Source: an uncultured Christensenella sp. (GTDB taxonomy: Bacteria; Bacillota; Clostridia; Christensenellales; Pumilibacteraceae). From it: a stretch of 64,000 nt of DNA. Position numbers and translations under genes: made by a program. The stretch spans positions 248,001-312,000 of the forward strand of contig CAJTND010000001.1 in NCBI GenBank assembly GCA_910577995.1, written 5' to 3'. Under the pieces are notes generated by a model, which did no database searches, was not told the DNA's origin, and was given only the letters and a program-made list of their open reading frames with translations. The first letter of the stretch is position 1, and the number at the start of each line of letters is the position of its first letter. Of the stretch, positions 51,391 through 60,360 are shown in pieces.

Positions 51391-53641
51391 CGCTCATATC
51401 GCGCTTGTACTTGCAGTTTTTGTCCGAGCAACGGCAGTAAGCGCCGTTCTTGCCCGACTTCTCTATGAGAAGCGCGCCGCACTCGGGGCACTTCTCGCCC
51501 GTCGGTCGCGACGAGAGCGTAAAGTTACATTCGGGATAGCCCGTGCAACCGTAGAACGTCGAGCGACGCGTCGTTATCTTTTTAAGCGGCTTGCCGCATT
51601 TGGGACAAGGCGGCAGTTTCTCCTGCTTGTCCTCGGACTTTTCGCCGTCGAGACTGACTATGTTTTTGCACTTGGGATAATTGGGACATGCGAGGAACGG
51701 ACCGAACCGACCGTTCTTGACGACCATCGTCGCACCGCACTTGGAACACTTGACGTCGGACTCGACGGGCGGCTCCGGCTCGACGACGTTGCCCTCGGCG
51801 TCGAGATTCTTGGTATTGCGGCACTTCGGATAATTGGCGCATGCCAAAAACCTGCCGTATCTGCCCGTGCGTATCATCATTTTTCCGCCGCACTTTTCGC
51901 AGACGATGTCGGTCTCCTCGTCAGGCGTTTTGAGCGTATAGTCGTCCTTGACCGCGCGCTCTATCTTATCCTCGAACCCGTCGTAAAACTCGTCGATAAC
52001 GTCCTGCCACCTTTTGCCGCCGTCCTCTATACCGTCGAGCTTGTCCTCCATATCGGCGGTGAACTTGACGTCCATCACGTCGGGGAAATACCGAATGAGC
52101 ATATCTGACACGTTTTTGCCGAGCTCGGTCGGAGCTATCGCGCGTCCGCTCTTTTCCACGTACTTGCGCGCAAAAAGCAGCGTCACCGTCGGCGAGTACG
52201 TCGCGGGTCTACCTATGCCCGCTTCTTCCATTGCCTTGACGAGGCTCGCCTCGGTATAGCGCGCGGGCGGCTTTGTAAACTTCTGCTCGCAGTCGTACTT
52301 GACGAATTTGAGCGTCTCGCCCTCGGAGAGCTCCGGCAGTTTGGTCGCGCCGTCGTCGTCCTTATCCTTGTCCTGCTTGTCGACGGCGGCATACACTCGG
52401 GTATAACCGTCGAATAGCGGCGTGCGTCCCGATACGCGGAAATCGTAGTCCGCCGCCGTTATATCCACGGCTACGGAATTATACGTCGCGTCGGTCATTT
52501 GGCTCGCCAAAAACCTGTTGTATATCAGGTTATAGAGCTGATACTGATACTTGTTGAGATGCGCTTTCACGCTCTCGGGCTTGCGGTCGAGCGATATCGG
52601 GCGGATAGCCTCGTGCGCGTCCTGCGCGCCCTTTTTGGTCGCGTAAAAATTGTATTTTTTCGGAGCGTATGCCTCGCCGAAGTTCTCTTTTATGAACGCG
52701 CTCGCCGCCGCCATCGCCTCGGGCGAAACGCGCGTCGAGTCGGTACGGATATAGGTGATGAGCGCGACCTTGCCCTCGCCGGGAAGGTCGACGCCCTCGT
52801 ACAGCGACTGCGCCGCCGACGAGGTTTGTTTGAGGCTCATGCCGAGCTTGTTCAGCGCGTCCTGCTGCATCGTCGACGTGATGAACGGCGCATAAGGATG
52901 CGACGACGTGACGCTCTTTTTTACATGCACCACCCTGTATTCCGCGCCGTTAAGGTCGGACTTGATCTTATCGACCTGCTCGCCGCTCGACGGCTTTAAC
53001 TTTTCGCCCTTAAAGCCTACGAGCGCGGCGGAAAACCTTTCGCTGCCGCCCGTTTGGAGCACAGAGCGGAAGTTCCAATATTCTTCGGGAACGAACGCTT
53101 CTATCTCGCGCTCGCGGTCGACTACGAGCCTCAGCGTCACCGACTGCACGCGTCCTGCGCTGAGTTTGTTCTGTATCTTTTTGCAAAGCACGGGCGAGAT
53201 CTTGTAACCGACGAGCCTATCGAGGACGCGCCGCGCCTGTTGTGCGTCGACAAGGTCCTTATCGATGGCGCGCGGGTTGTCGAGCGCCTTTTGCACGGCG
53301 TTCTTGCTTATCTCGTTGAACTCTATCCTGACTGGCGCGTCCTCGGGAATATCGAGAAGCGTCGCGACGTGCCAGGATATAGCCTCGCCCTCGCGGTCGG
53401 GGTCGGTCGCGAGAAGAACGGTCTCCGCGCTTTTTGCCGCAGCTCTCAGCCGCTCTACCGTTTCCTTTTTGTCGTCGACGACGGTATAGCTCGGCGCATA
53501 GTTGTTTTTTATATTTACCGCAAGGCGGTTTTTCGGCAGGTCGCGCACGTGCCCGCCCGTTGCGAACACCTTATAGCCCGCGCCGAGATATTTCTGCACG
53601 GTCTCGAGCTTGCCTATACCCTCGATGACGACGAGTTTCAT
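51380..53641 (-). CDS. topA: DNA topoisomerase I
   Basis: A 753-residue type IA topoisomerase that relaxes negative supercoils. Toprim region at the N-terminus (VVIEGIGKLETV, where most relatives have ESPxKA, and LATDPDREGEAISWH), catalytic Tyr in ITYIRTDSTRVS, and four C-terminal Cys4 zinc ribbons (from about residue 580). The change from the usual ES-P-K to EGIGK at residues 5-9 keeps the metal Glu. Start directly after dprA. Confidence 0.95.
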   Translation of the reverse strand: MKLVVIEGIGKLETVQKYLGAGYKVFATGGHVRDLPKNRLAVNIKNNYAPSYTVVDDKKETVERLRAAAKSAETVLLATDPDREGEAISWHVATLLDIPEDAPVRIEFNEISKNAVQKALDNPRAIDKDLVDAQQARRVLDRLVGYKISPVLCKKIQNKLSAGRVQSVTLRLVVDREREIEAFVPEEYWNFRSVLQTGGSERFSAALVGFKGEKLKPSSGEQVDKIKSDLNGAEYRVVHVKKSVTSSHPYAPFITSTMQQDALNKLGMSLKQTSSAAQSLYEGVDLPGEGKVALITYIRTDSTRVSPEAMAAASAFIKENFGEAYAPKKYNFYATKKGAQDAHEAIRPISLDRKPESVKAHLNKYQYQLYNLIYNRFLASQMTDATYNSVAVDITAADYDFRVSGRTPLFDGYTRVYAAVDKQDKDKDDDGATKLPELSEGETLKFVKYDCEQKFTKPPARYTEASLVKAMEEAGIGRPATYSPTVTLLFARKYVEKSGRAIAPTELGKNVSDMLIRYFPDVMDVKFTADMEDKLDGIEDGGKRWQDVIDEFYDGFEDKIERAVKDDYTLKTPDEETDIVCEKCGGKMMIRTGRYGRFLACANYPKCRNTKNLDAEGNVVEPEPPVESDVKCSKCGATMVVKNGRFGPFLACPNYPKCKNIVSLDGEKSEDKQEKLPPCPKCGKPLKKITTRRSTFYGCTGYPECNFTLSSRPTGEKCPECGALLIEKSGKNGAYCRCSDKNCKYKRDMSDDK

Positions 53642-54739
53642 TTACAGATCTCCTTTTGCCGCGCCCGACGTTTGCCGAGCCGAGCAATAAACATTTTTGG
53701 CTCTTTCGCGAACGAGCCCCTTCAGTACGAGCGACGACACCGCCGCGCACAGGTCGGGCGTATTCAGCCCGCTCGCCATGGCTATCGCGTCGAACGTGCT
53801 TTCGCCCGCTTCTATTATATTTAGCACGGCTGTTTCGTTAAAGTCAAGCTCGACGGGGGCGTTTTGCGCTATTTTTTTGCGTTTTATACCGTAAAAGCCG
53901 AAAATGTCGTCCGCATCAGCCACCGCGGCCGCGCCCTGGCGCAAAAGCGAATTAGTCCCGAGCGATCTCGGGCTGTCTATATCGCCGGGCACGGCGAACA
54001 CATCGCGGCCTTGTTCGAGCGCGCATTTGACGGTTATCAGCGAGCCGCTCTTTGCTTTGGCTTCCACAACGAGCACGCCGCGCGACAGTCCGCTTATTAT
54101 GCGGTTGCGCTCGGGGAATGTGTACGGCGTCGCGTGCGCTTCGGGCGTGTACTCGCTGAGCACAAGCCCGTGCTTGCTTATAGTGTCGAACAGTTTCAGA
54201 TGCGACGCGGGCGACGGCTCGAACAGTCCGCTGCCGAGTACCGCTATCGTCTTGCCGCCCGCTTTAAGCGCGGCTTCGTGCGCAAACCCGTCGATGCCCG
54301 TCGCCATGCCGCTTACTATCGTAAAACTTTTGGCGAGCTCGGTCACTATGCGGTCGACCGCGTACCTGCCGTAAGGCGTCGCCTGTCTTGTGCCGACTAC
54401 CGCTATACAGTCGGTACGCACCAGCCCGATATCGCCTTTGTAGTACAAAACGGGCGGAGGATCGACCTCGCGCTGATCGACGAGCTCGGGATACGCAGGG
54501 TCGGCGCGCGTAACATACTCGATACCGTTGAGCCTTAGATAGTTCTTGGCGCGCTCGATAAAATCGGCGTTACGCGTGCGTTTGAGCTTGCCGAACGTCG
54601 GCTCGTCGAGCGCGTATTTGCCCTCGTCGTCGAACGAATCCCACAGCCGTTCTATCGGCATGCGGTCGAGCAGTCGGTTTATCTTGCCCGTGCCGACGTG
54701 CGAATACGACAGCCACAGATACGCATCGGAAAGTATCAT
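53642..54739 (-). CDS. dprA: DNA-processing protein DprA
   Basis: A 365-residue protein loading RecA on incoming single-stranded DNA in competence. The Rossmann-like core has AVVGTRQATPYGR, VSGMATGIDGFAHEAAL and VAVPG-type FAVPGDIDSPRSLGTNSLLRQGA; a C-terminal winged helix (about 300-365) is present. Its ATG overlaps the comM stop. DprA and ComM are also widespread in bacteria not known to take up DNA. Confidence 0.96.
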   Translation of the reverse strand: MILSDAYLWLSYSHVGTGKINRLLDRMPIERLWDSFDDEGKYALDEPTFGKLKRTRNADFIERAKNYLRLNGIEYVTRADPAYPELVDQREVDPPPVLYYKGDIGLVRTDCIAVVGTRQATPYGRYAVDRIVTELAKSFTIVSGMATGIDGFAHEAALKAGGKTIAVLGSGLFEPSPASHLKLFDTISKHGLVLSEYTPEAHATPYTFPERNRIISGLSRGVLVVEAKAKSGSLITVKCALEQGRDVFAVPGDIDSPRSLGTNSLLRQGAAAVADADDIFGFYGIKRKKIAQNAPVELDFNETAVLNIIEAGESTFDAIAMASGLNTPDLCAAVSSLVLKGLVRERAKNVYCSARQTSGAAKGDL

Positions 54740-56277
54740 CGCGTCTCCTTATCCAAAGCGCGGTACATCACCGCTTCCGACACGTGCCGCGCGGCGATAT
54801 CCGCACTGCCGTCGAGGTCGGCTATCGTCCGCGCCACTTTGAGTATGCGCGAGTACGCTCGCGCCGACATGCCGAGCTTATCGAATGCGGCGGCGAGTAT
54901 CTTCTCGCCCGCGCCGTCGAGCTTACAGTATTTCTTTATCATCGCGCTCGGCATTTTCGCATTGCAATGCACGGGCGTATTTTTATAGCGTTCGGTCTGC
55001 ACGGCGCGCGCCGCGTCGACACGGGCTTTGACCGCGGAGGAGCTCTCGCCGACGCTGCCGTCGGTAAGCTCCGAATACTGAACTTCGTCGACGTTTATCT
55101 GAACGTCGATACGGTCGAGCAACGGACCGGATATGCGCGACGCGTACTTTTGGATCTGCGCCGGCGTGCACGTGCATTCGTGAGCAGCAGAACCGTGATA
55201 TCCGCACGGGCACGGGTTCATGCTCGCGACGAGCATGAAGCTCGCCGGATATTCCACCGTCCGCGACGCGCGCGACACCGATACGACGCCGTCCTCGAGC
55301 GGCTGACGCAGTATCTCGAGCACACTGCGCGGATACTCGGGCAGCTCGTCGAGGAACAGCACGCCGTTATGCGCAAAGCTTATCTCGCCGGGGTGCGCGT
55401 TCGCTCCGCCGCCCGTCAGCGCGACGCGGCTCGTCGTGTGGTGCGGCGAACGGAACGGGCGCGACGCGACTATGCCGACGCTCTCGTCGAGTATGCCCGC
55501 GACGGAATGTATCTTGGTCGTTTCTAGCGCTTCCTGCTCGGTCATATCGGGCAGTATCGACGGTATGCACTTTGCAAGCATGGTCTTGCCGCCGCCCGGC
55601 GGACCTATCATCAAAATATTATGTCCGCCCGCCGCCGCTATCTCGAGCGCACGCTTGGCGAGCAACTGACCTTTTACGTACTTTAAGTCCTCTCCGAACG
55701 GAATATCGCCGCCGAGCGTTATATCGCTTTTTTCTATCGGCGCGCCGCCCTCGCCGTTGACGAGCGCGACTGCGTCGCGGAGCGTCGACACGGCGTACAC
55801 CTCCGCGCCGCGTATGTACTTTGCCTCATTGGCGTTGGCGAGCGGTATGACTATCTTTTTTCCGCTTTTCTGCGCTGAAATGAGTATCGGCATAACGCCG
55901 TTTATCCGCCGCACCTCACCCGAAAGCGACAGCTCGCCGAGGAAAATGTAATCGGACACCGCGTCGAGCGGAGTCTTGTTTTCATCAGTGCCTATCTGCT
56001 CGGTCGCGCACAGTATGCCGAGCGCGATAGCGAGGTCGAACGTCGAGCCGCCCTTTTTGGTATGCGCGGGCGCAAGGTTGACCGTTATCCTATTGGGCGA
56101 AAAACAGTAGCCGCTGTTGGCGATGGCGGAGCGCACGCGCTCGCGCGATTCCTTGACCGCGGTATCGGGCAGTCCCACCACCTCGACCGACGGCAAGCCT
56201 CTGTGTATATCGACCTCGACGGTCACTCCGTAACCGCTGAGCCCGTTCAGCGCATAGCTGTTTATCCTCGATAGCAT
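54736..56277 (-). CDS. comM: YifB/ComM family Mg-chelatase-like AAA+ ATPase
   Basis: A 513-residue protein: N-terminal ChlI/Lon-like domain (VEVDIHRGLPSVEVVGLPD), central AAA+ module with IGPPGGGKTMLAK (Walker A) and LFLDELPE (Walker B), and a C-terminal Mg_chelatase C domain. ComM is a branch-migration helicase in natural transformation. A Cys-containing NPCPCGYHG and CTCTPAQIQKY loop is present. It directly follows the upstream membrane protein gene (no gap). Confidence 0.95.
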   Translation of the reverse strand: MLSRINSYALNGLSGYGVTVEVDIHRGLPSVEVVGLPDTAVKESRERVRSAIANSGYCFSPNRITVNLAPAHTKKGGSTFDLAIALGILCATEQIGTDENKTPLDAVSDYIFLGELSLSGEVRRINGVMPILISAQKSGKKIVIPLANANEAKYIRGAEVYAVSTLRDAVALVNGEGGAPIEKSDITLGGDIPFGEDLKYVKGQLLAKRALEIAAAGGHNILMIGPPGGGKTMLAKCIPSILPDMTEQEALETTKIHSVAGILDESVGIVASRPFRSPHHTTSRVALTGGGANAHPGEISFAHNGVLFLDELPEYPRSVLEILRQPLEDGVVSVSRASRTVEYPASFMLVASMNPCPCGYHGSAAHECTCTPAQIQKYASRISGPLLDRIDVQINVDEVQYSELTDGSVGESSSAVKARVDAARAVQTERYKNTPVHCNAKMPSAMIKKYCKLDGAGEKILAAAFDKLGMSARAYSRILKVARTIADLDGSADIAARHVSEAVMYRALDKETR

Positions 56278-57804
56278 TTACTCCGCCTTGACCCGCGCAA
56301 ACAATTCCTTTATGCTCGCGCCGACGCCGACGGCGGGACGCAGGAGCTTTTTCTGCCCCGTCATGCCGACGCTGACCGTAAGGAGCGTAAAGTACAGGTG
56401 CGCGAGAGCTGTGATCGCCGAACACGCTATCGTCACCGCGCCGAGACCGCCCGAGAGCAATGTCGAGCCCGAGTAGTCCGCGCCCGTGAAAATATGATCC
56501 GCGAGGTTGTTGATATAGCCGGCGTTAGCCAATACGACGGACGCGTTCACCGTGTAAGCCGTCGCCGTAACGACAAAGATATAGAGTAGGCGTTTGTCGC
56601 GCACGAGCGCATAAGCGGCGAGCAGAAGCGGCAGTACGGGCTGGACTGTGACCGCGGTCGACCCGGGCAGGTACAGCGAGAAAGTAAGGAATGAATACGC
56701 CGCGAGCATGACGAGCGTCGCGCGGTTGCGTTTCGTAAAGTACACGACGCACACTACGGCGAAGATTATCACCGCGAATATCGTAACGAACACCGCCGAC
56801 GGGAAACGTGCGGCAGGCTCTTGCCCGTTCTGTCCGAACACAGCGTAAATGCTGAGCCCGTTGTACGTGAACCACTGCCAATCGCCGAGCGGACGGAGCA
56901 AAAATTCATAGATATACTTAAACGGATCGTAGCTGTACGACGCGATCATAAACAGACCCAAAAGGTACGCGCCGACTACCGACAGCAAAAACGCCGCAGG
57001 TACGGTATACACCGCGTTATACTCGGACGCCAGCGCCGCCCTGCCCTTGGGCGCGTCGCGGCGGATATTTATTGCACAGCGCACTACGTGGAATATACCG
57101 AACACGGCGACAGTCGGGAACAGGAACAGCCCCTCTTTGCCGCTGAATGCGGCGAGCGTGGCAAAGACCACCGTCGCGGCATAGTTCTTACGCGCGAGGA
57201 AGTAGCACGCCCAACAAGCAAAAGCGACGACAAACGCTATCGGCGACGACCACATCGACGATGCTATAAAGAACGCGGGGCACGCGCACACAAAAGCGCA
57301 GAGCGTTATCCCGACCTTTTGCCCGAAATACTTATCGGCTATCCTGTAAACGGCAAGCGCCGCCGCAAGATCCGCGATGATGAGCGGCAGTTTGACCATA
57401 AACTGCGTGCCGAGCTCGAAGCCCGACAGCCCCGTTACGTTGGACAGTCCGCCGAATATAAGATACACGAAGTACACGACGGGATAAAGCACCTTTGCCG
57501 TATCGCCGTTGTAGTACCCGTTTAGCCCGTCGCTGTCGAGATGATCGAACATATCGGTAAAAATCTTATAGTCCTCGCGGAAGCCGCGCACGCACATGGC
57601 AAACACCAGACGCAGGACAAACCCGCACGCTATAACGATGAATACGGCGAGCCGACCGCGGTCGACGCGCGACTTATCGCCCGCAAACCTGCAAAGAAAA
57701 ACCACTGCGGCGACGGCGGTCGCCACGGTGAGCAGTGCGAGGAATACGGTAACTACCGTATCGGACGCTATTGATGAAACACCGTTATTCGATAAATAAA
57801 ACAT
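56278..57804 (-). CDS. Polytopic membrane protein, GT-C glycosyltransferase-like
   Basis: A 508-residue protein with about 11-12 membrane helices and an early extracytoplasmic loop, RGFREDYKIFTDMFDHLDSDG, whose acidic residues match the plan of GT-C mannosyltransferases that use lipid-linked sugars. No sharp family motif was recognised, so the substrate is unknown. The ATG at 57804 lacks a strong ribosome site but is 22 bases after a good promoter; it heads the comM-dprA-topA-trmFO cluster. Confidence 0.7.
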   Translation of the reverse strand: MFYLSNNGVSSIASDTVVTVFLALLTVATAVAAVVFLCRFAGDKSRVDRGRLAVFIVIACGFVLRLVFAMCVRGFREDYKIFTDMFDHLDSDGLNGYYNGDTAKVLYPVVYFVYLIFGGLSNVTGLSGFELGTQFMVKLPLIIADLAAALAVYRIADKYFGQKVGITLCAFVCACPAFFIASSMWSSPIAFVVAFACWACYFLARKNYAATVVFATLAAFSGKEGLFLFPTVAVFGIFHVVRCAINIRRDAPKGRAALASEYNAVYTVPAAFLLSVVGAYLLGLFMIASYSYDPFKYIYEFLLRPLGDWQWFTYNGLSIYAVFGQNGQEPAARFPSAVFVTIFAVIIFAVVCVVYFTKRNRATLVMLAAYSFLTFSLYLPGSTAVTVQPVLPLLLAAYALVRDKRLLYIFVVTATAYTVNASVVLANAGYINNLADHIFTGADYSGSTLLSGGLGAVTIACSAITALAHLYFTLLTVSVGMTGQKKLLRPAVGVGASIKELFARVKAE

Positions 57805-57825
57805 AGCATCTGTCTTCTTTTCGAT

Positions 57826-57854
57826 ATTGTAACAAATTATTTGCCTTTTGGCAA
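57826..57854 (-). promoter_or_regulatory. Sigma-A promoter of the membrane protein-comM-dprA-topA cluster
   Basis: On the minus strand, -35 TTGCCA (57849-57854), 17-base spacer and -10 TACAAT (57826-57831), in the region divergent from sigK. Confidence 0.8.
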
Positions 57855-57951
57855 GAGTTTTGACTAACCGTCGAAAAAATACGCGGACAGGCAAAATTCG
57901 ACTTTTTTCGTCATATACATAAAACCCGACTAAAATTTTTTGTGAGGCACT

Positions 57952-58632
57952 ATGATAATCGAAAGTTTTATGACGTTTTTATCGAGGATATTCTTCTTTA
58001 CGTCGTTTGTCAACAACAACGGCTCGTTCCCCAAACCGCTCAAGCCCGAGGAGGAACGCGCATACTTCGACAAATACAAGAGCGGCGACAGATCCGCTTA
58101 CGATATACTCGTAAGGCACAACCTGCGGCTCGTCGCGCACATCGTAAAAAAATACAACAACGCGGGCGAAGCGGACGACCTGATAAGCGTCGGCACGATC
58201 GGCTTGATCAAGGGCATAGAAACATTCTCGCCCGACAAGGGCTGTCAGCTCACGACCTACGCCGCCAAGTGTATAGAAAACGAAATACTTATGTACATAC
58301 GCGCCAACAAAAAACACCGCCAGGCGGTCAGCCTGTTCGAGCCCGTCGGCTCGGATAAGGACGGCAACGATATCGCGCTCATGGATGTGATACCGCAGAC
58401 CGAGGACGGGTTCGAGGCTATCGAAAACGGTATCGTCCTCGAAAAAGTAAAGTCGCTCGTCAAGGAGGTGCTCGACGAAACGGAAAAGGACGTTATCGAG
58501 CTTCGGTACGGGCTGATCGACGGCAATTCCATGACGCAGGCGCAAGTCGCCAAGCATCTTAAAATATCGCGCTCATACGTGTCGCGCATAGAAAAGCGCG
58601 CGATAGAAAAAGTATCGGAAGCGCTGCTGTAA
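57952..58632 (+). CDS. sigK: Sporulation sigma factor SigK precursor
   Basis: A 226-residue uninterrupted pro-sigma-K. The hydrophobic pro-sequence (about 1-20, LSRIFFFTSF) matches the removed N-terminus of B. subtilis pro-sigma-K; then LVRHNLRLVAHIVKKYNNAGEADDLISVGTIGLIKGIETF (region 2), CIENEILMYIRANKKH and the region 4 helix-turn-helix SRSYVSRIEKRAIEK. No skin-like element splits it. GAGG precedes the ATG. Release by SpoIVFB would depend on SpoIVB, encoded in the same window. A weak sigma-E-like element (CATATACAT) lies about 35 bases upstream. Confidence 0.94.
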   Translation: MIIESFMTFLSRIFFFTSFVNNNGSFPKPLKPEEERAYFDKYKSGDRSAYDILVRHNLRLVAHIVKKYNNAGEADDLISVGTIGLIKGIETFSPDKGCQLTTYAAKCIENEILMYIRANKKHRQAVSLFEPVGSDKDGNDIALMDVIPQTEDGFEAIENGIVLEKVKSLVKEVLDETEKDVIELRYGLIDGNSMTQAQVAKHLKISRSYVSRIEKRAIEKVSEALL

Positions 58633-58666
58633 GTCCGCGCCACATATACCGCATCGCCGTATCAAT

Positions 58667-58707
58667 CCATGCCGACGCTCCGCTCTGCCTCGCCGCGTTC
58701 GGCATGG
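58667..58707. repeat. Inverted repeat between sigK and rnpB
   Basis: Nine-base perfect inverted repeat CCATGCCGA/TCGGCATGG with a 23-base loop. Without a U-tract; it could be an RNA-stabilising end of the sigK transcript. Confidence 0.5.
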
Positions 58708-58716
58708 CGATGCCAT

Positions 58717-58748
58717 AAAAAATGTCCGCAGTATTTTGTACTGCGGAC
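58717..58748 (-). terminator. Terminator of rnpB
   Basis: Ten-base perfect stem GTCCGCAGTA/TACTGCGGAC with a 5-base loop followed on the minus strand by ATTTTTT. Confidence 0.92.
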
Positions 58749-59065
58749 GCGAGAATGACCCGTAAGCCGAATTCTGTTTATGACGGTTATCTATCCAGCC
58801 GCCGCGTTGCCGCGGCGGTCAAGCGATTTCCGAGGGCGGCGGACAACCTTGATCCTCGACGTCTTGCACCGGACGGGGTTTACACAGCTCGGGGCGTTAC
58901 CGCTCCGACGGTGAGCTCTTACCTCACCTTTTCACCATTGCCTTGCGGCTGTTATTTTCTGTTGCACTTTCCTTAAAGTCGCCTTCACCGGTAGTTAGCC
59001 GGCGTCCTGTCCTGCGGTGTTCGGACTTTCCTCGCGGCAAAGCCGCGCAACCGTCCGGTCATCTC
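58749..59065 (-). ncRNA. rnpB: RNase P RNA (M1 RNA)
   Basis: The catalytic RNA of RNase P, which matures tRNA 5' ends. On the minus strand the conserved P4-forming segment GAGGAAAGTCCGAACACC and the 3' segment ACAGAATTCGGCTTACGGG are both present, with an AGAGCTCACCG-type region and a GGTGAAAAGGTG-type strand between. The gene lies between a good promoter (59072-59100) and a strong terminator, giving about 317 bases. The layout looks like type A. RnpM encoded in this window may modulate it. Confidence 0.97.
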
Positions 59066-59071
59066 GGTATG

Positions 59072-59100
59072 ATTATAGCACAGCGCATGCGTTAAAGCAA
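59072..59100 (-). promoter_or_regulatory. Sigma-A promoter of rnpB
   Basis: On the minus strand, -35 TTGCTT (59095-59100), 17-base spacer and -10 TATAAT (59072-59077). The transcript should start near 59065. Confidence 0.85.
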
Positions 59101-59144
59101 GTCTATTAACGCGCGATTTTCGCGTTTGCCGAGATTTTCGCCTT

Positions 59145-60359
59145 TTATGCCTGTTTTTGTTTGGGGCGGCGGAGCATCGACAGTTCGGGAAGATCCACGC
59201 CGCCGAACAGCAGCCGCGCGCACGGCACCTTCGCATCGGTGACAGCCGCACCGTCCTCGCCCGTCATCACGGGCACGGTGACGAGCTTATTATGAAACCG
59301 CGCATCGGGCGAAAGCACTTCGAGCACGTCGCCCGTCTTGAAACGGTTGCGCATTTCCACCGTCGCGCCGCGCTCGTCGCGTCCGACGACAATGCCGCAA
59401 AAATCGTAATACTCGGGCTTGACGTCGGCGCGCTCTGGCATGCCGTAGTAAAACCCGGTATTAAAGCCGCGGTTTGGCGCTTTTTTCGGTTCTTCCGCAA
59501 CGTCGCGCGGCAGTTCCGCGTCGCAGAGCATAGCGTCGACAGCCTTTCTGTACGCATTGACTATACAGCCGACGTAGTATTCGGACTTGACGCGCCCTTC
59601 TATCTTGAACGCCTCGACGCCCGCATCGCTAAGCTCGCCGAGGTGTTCTATCATGTTGATATCGTTACCGCCGAATATGTAAGTTCCGCCGTCCTCGACA
59701 AATTCCATGGCGTCGCCGCCGACGGGCGCAAACTCCATGCGGCACGCCTGATTGCACTCGCCGCGATTGGCGGAGCGACCAGACATGTACGCGGACAATA
59801 GACATCTGCCCGAGTACGATATGCACGTCGCGCCGTGAACGAATGCTTCGAGCGACACGCCGTCGTCCAGCCCGTCGCGTATACGGCGTATCTGTGACAA
59901 GGACAGCTCGCGCGCGAGCACTATGCGCTTTACGCCCATATCGGCGTACACGCGCGCGGTCTCCGAGTTCATGACGTTGGCTTGCGTCGACACGTGCACA
60001 GACAGCTCCGTGCGCTTTAACAGTCTGTTTATGATACCGAGATCGGACGCGATAACGCCGTCGACGCCTATCGCGCCGAGAAGATCGGCGTATTCGTCGA
60101 ACCCGTCGAAGTCCGCATCGCTCGGAAAAATATTGGCTGTGACGTATATCTTTTTATTAAGCGCGTGCACTGCGAGCGCGGCGGCTTTCAGTCCGTCGCC
60201 GTCGAAGTTTCGGCAAGCGGCACGCATGCCGAGCTTTTTCCCCGCAAGATACACCGCGTCCGCGCCGTAGCCGAGCGCGACTTTCAGCCTGTCGGCGTCG
60301 CCGGCGGGCGCAACAAGCTCGACCTTGCGCTCATGTCCGACCGCGAAGGGTTTTTCCAT
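59145..60359 (-). CDS. U32 peptidase family protein (TrhP/RlhA-like RNA hydroxylation)
   Basis: A 404-residue protein. VELVAPAGDADRLKVALGYGADAVYLAG at the start and the Cys-bearing FVHGATCISYSGRCLLS...RSANRGECNQACR segment define family U32. Despite the name, members such as TrhP act in tRNA wobble-uridine hydroxylation and RlhA in rRNA hydroxylation. The Cys set probably holds an Fe-S cluster. The ATG is one base beyond the RNase J stop, so both share a transcript. Which RNA is the target cannot be told. Confidence 0.88.
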   Translation of the reverse strand: MEKPFAVGHERKVELVAPAGDADRLKVALGYGADAVYLAGKKLGMRAACRNFDGDGLKAAALAVHALNKKIYVTANIFPSDADFDGFDEYADLLGAIGVDGVIASDLGIINRLLKRTELSVHVSTQANVMNSETARVYADMGVKRIVLARELSLSQIRRIRDGLDDGVSLEAFVHGATCISYSGRCLLSAYMSGRSANRGECNQACRMEFAPVGGDAMEFVEDGGTYIFGGNDINMIEHLGELSDAGVEAFKIEGRVKSEYYVGCIVNAYRKAVDAMLCDAELPRDVAEEPKKAPNRGFNTGFYYGMPERADVKPEYYDFCGIVVGRDERGATVEMRNRFKTGDVLEVLSPDARFHNKLVTVPVMTGEDGAAVTDAKVPCARLLFGGVDLPELSMLRRPKQKQA

Positions 60360-60360
60360 T

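Noticed and set aside
57952..58632. Assignment of the sigma factor as SigE or SigG
   Set aside because: The hydrophobic pro-sequence and region 2 and 4 sequence match SigK better, and there is no adjacent spoIIGA or sigE-sigG pair.
58749..59065. A coding gene in the interval between sigK and the U32 gene
   Set aside because: The interval carries the conserved RNase P RNA segments with its own promoter and terminator; short frames there are incidental.
59145..60359. Calling the U32 protein a secreted collagenase
   Set aside because: No signal peptide; the Cys-rich segment and family knowledge favour RNA hydroxylation proteins.
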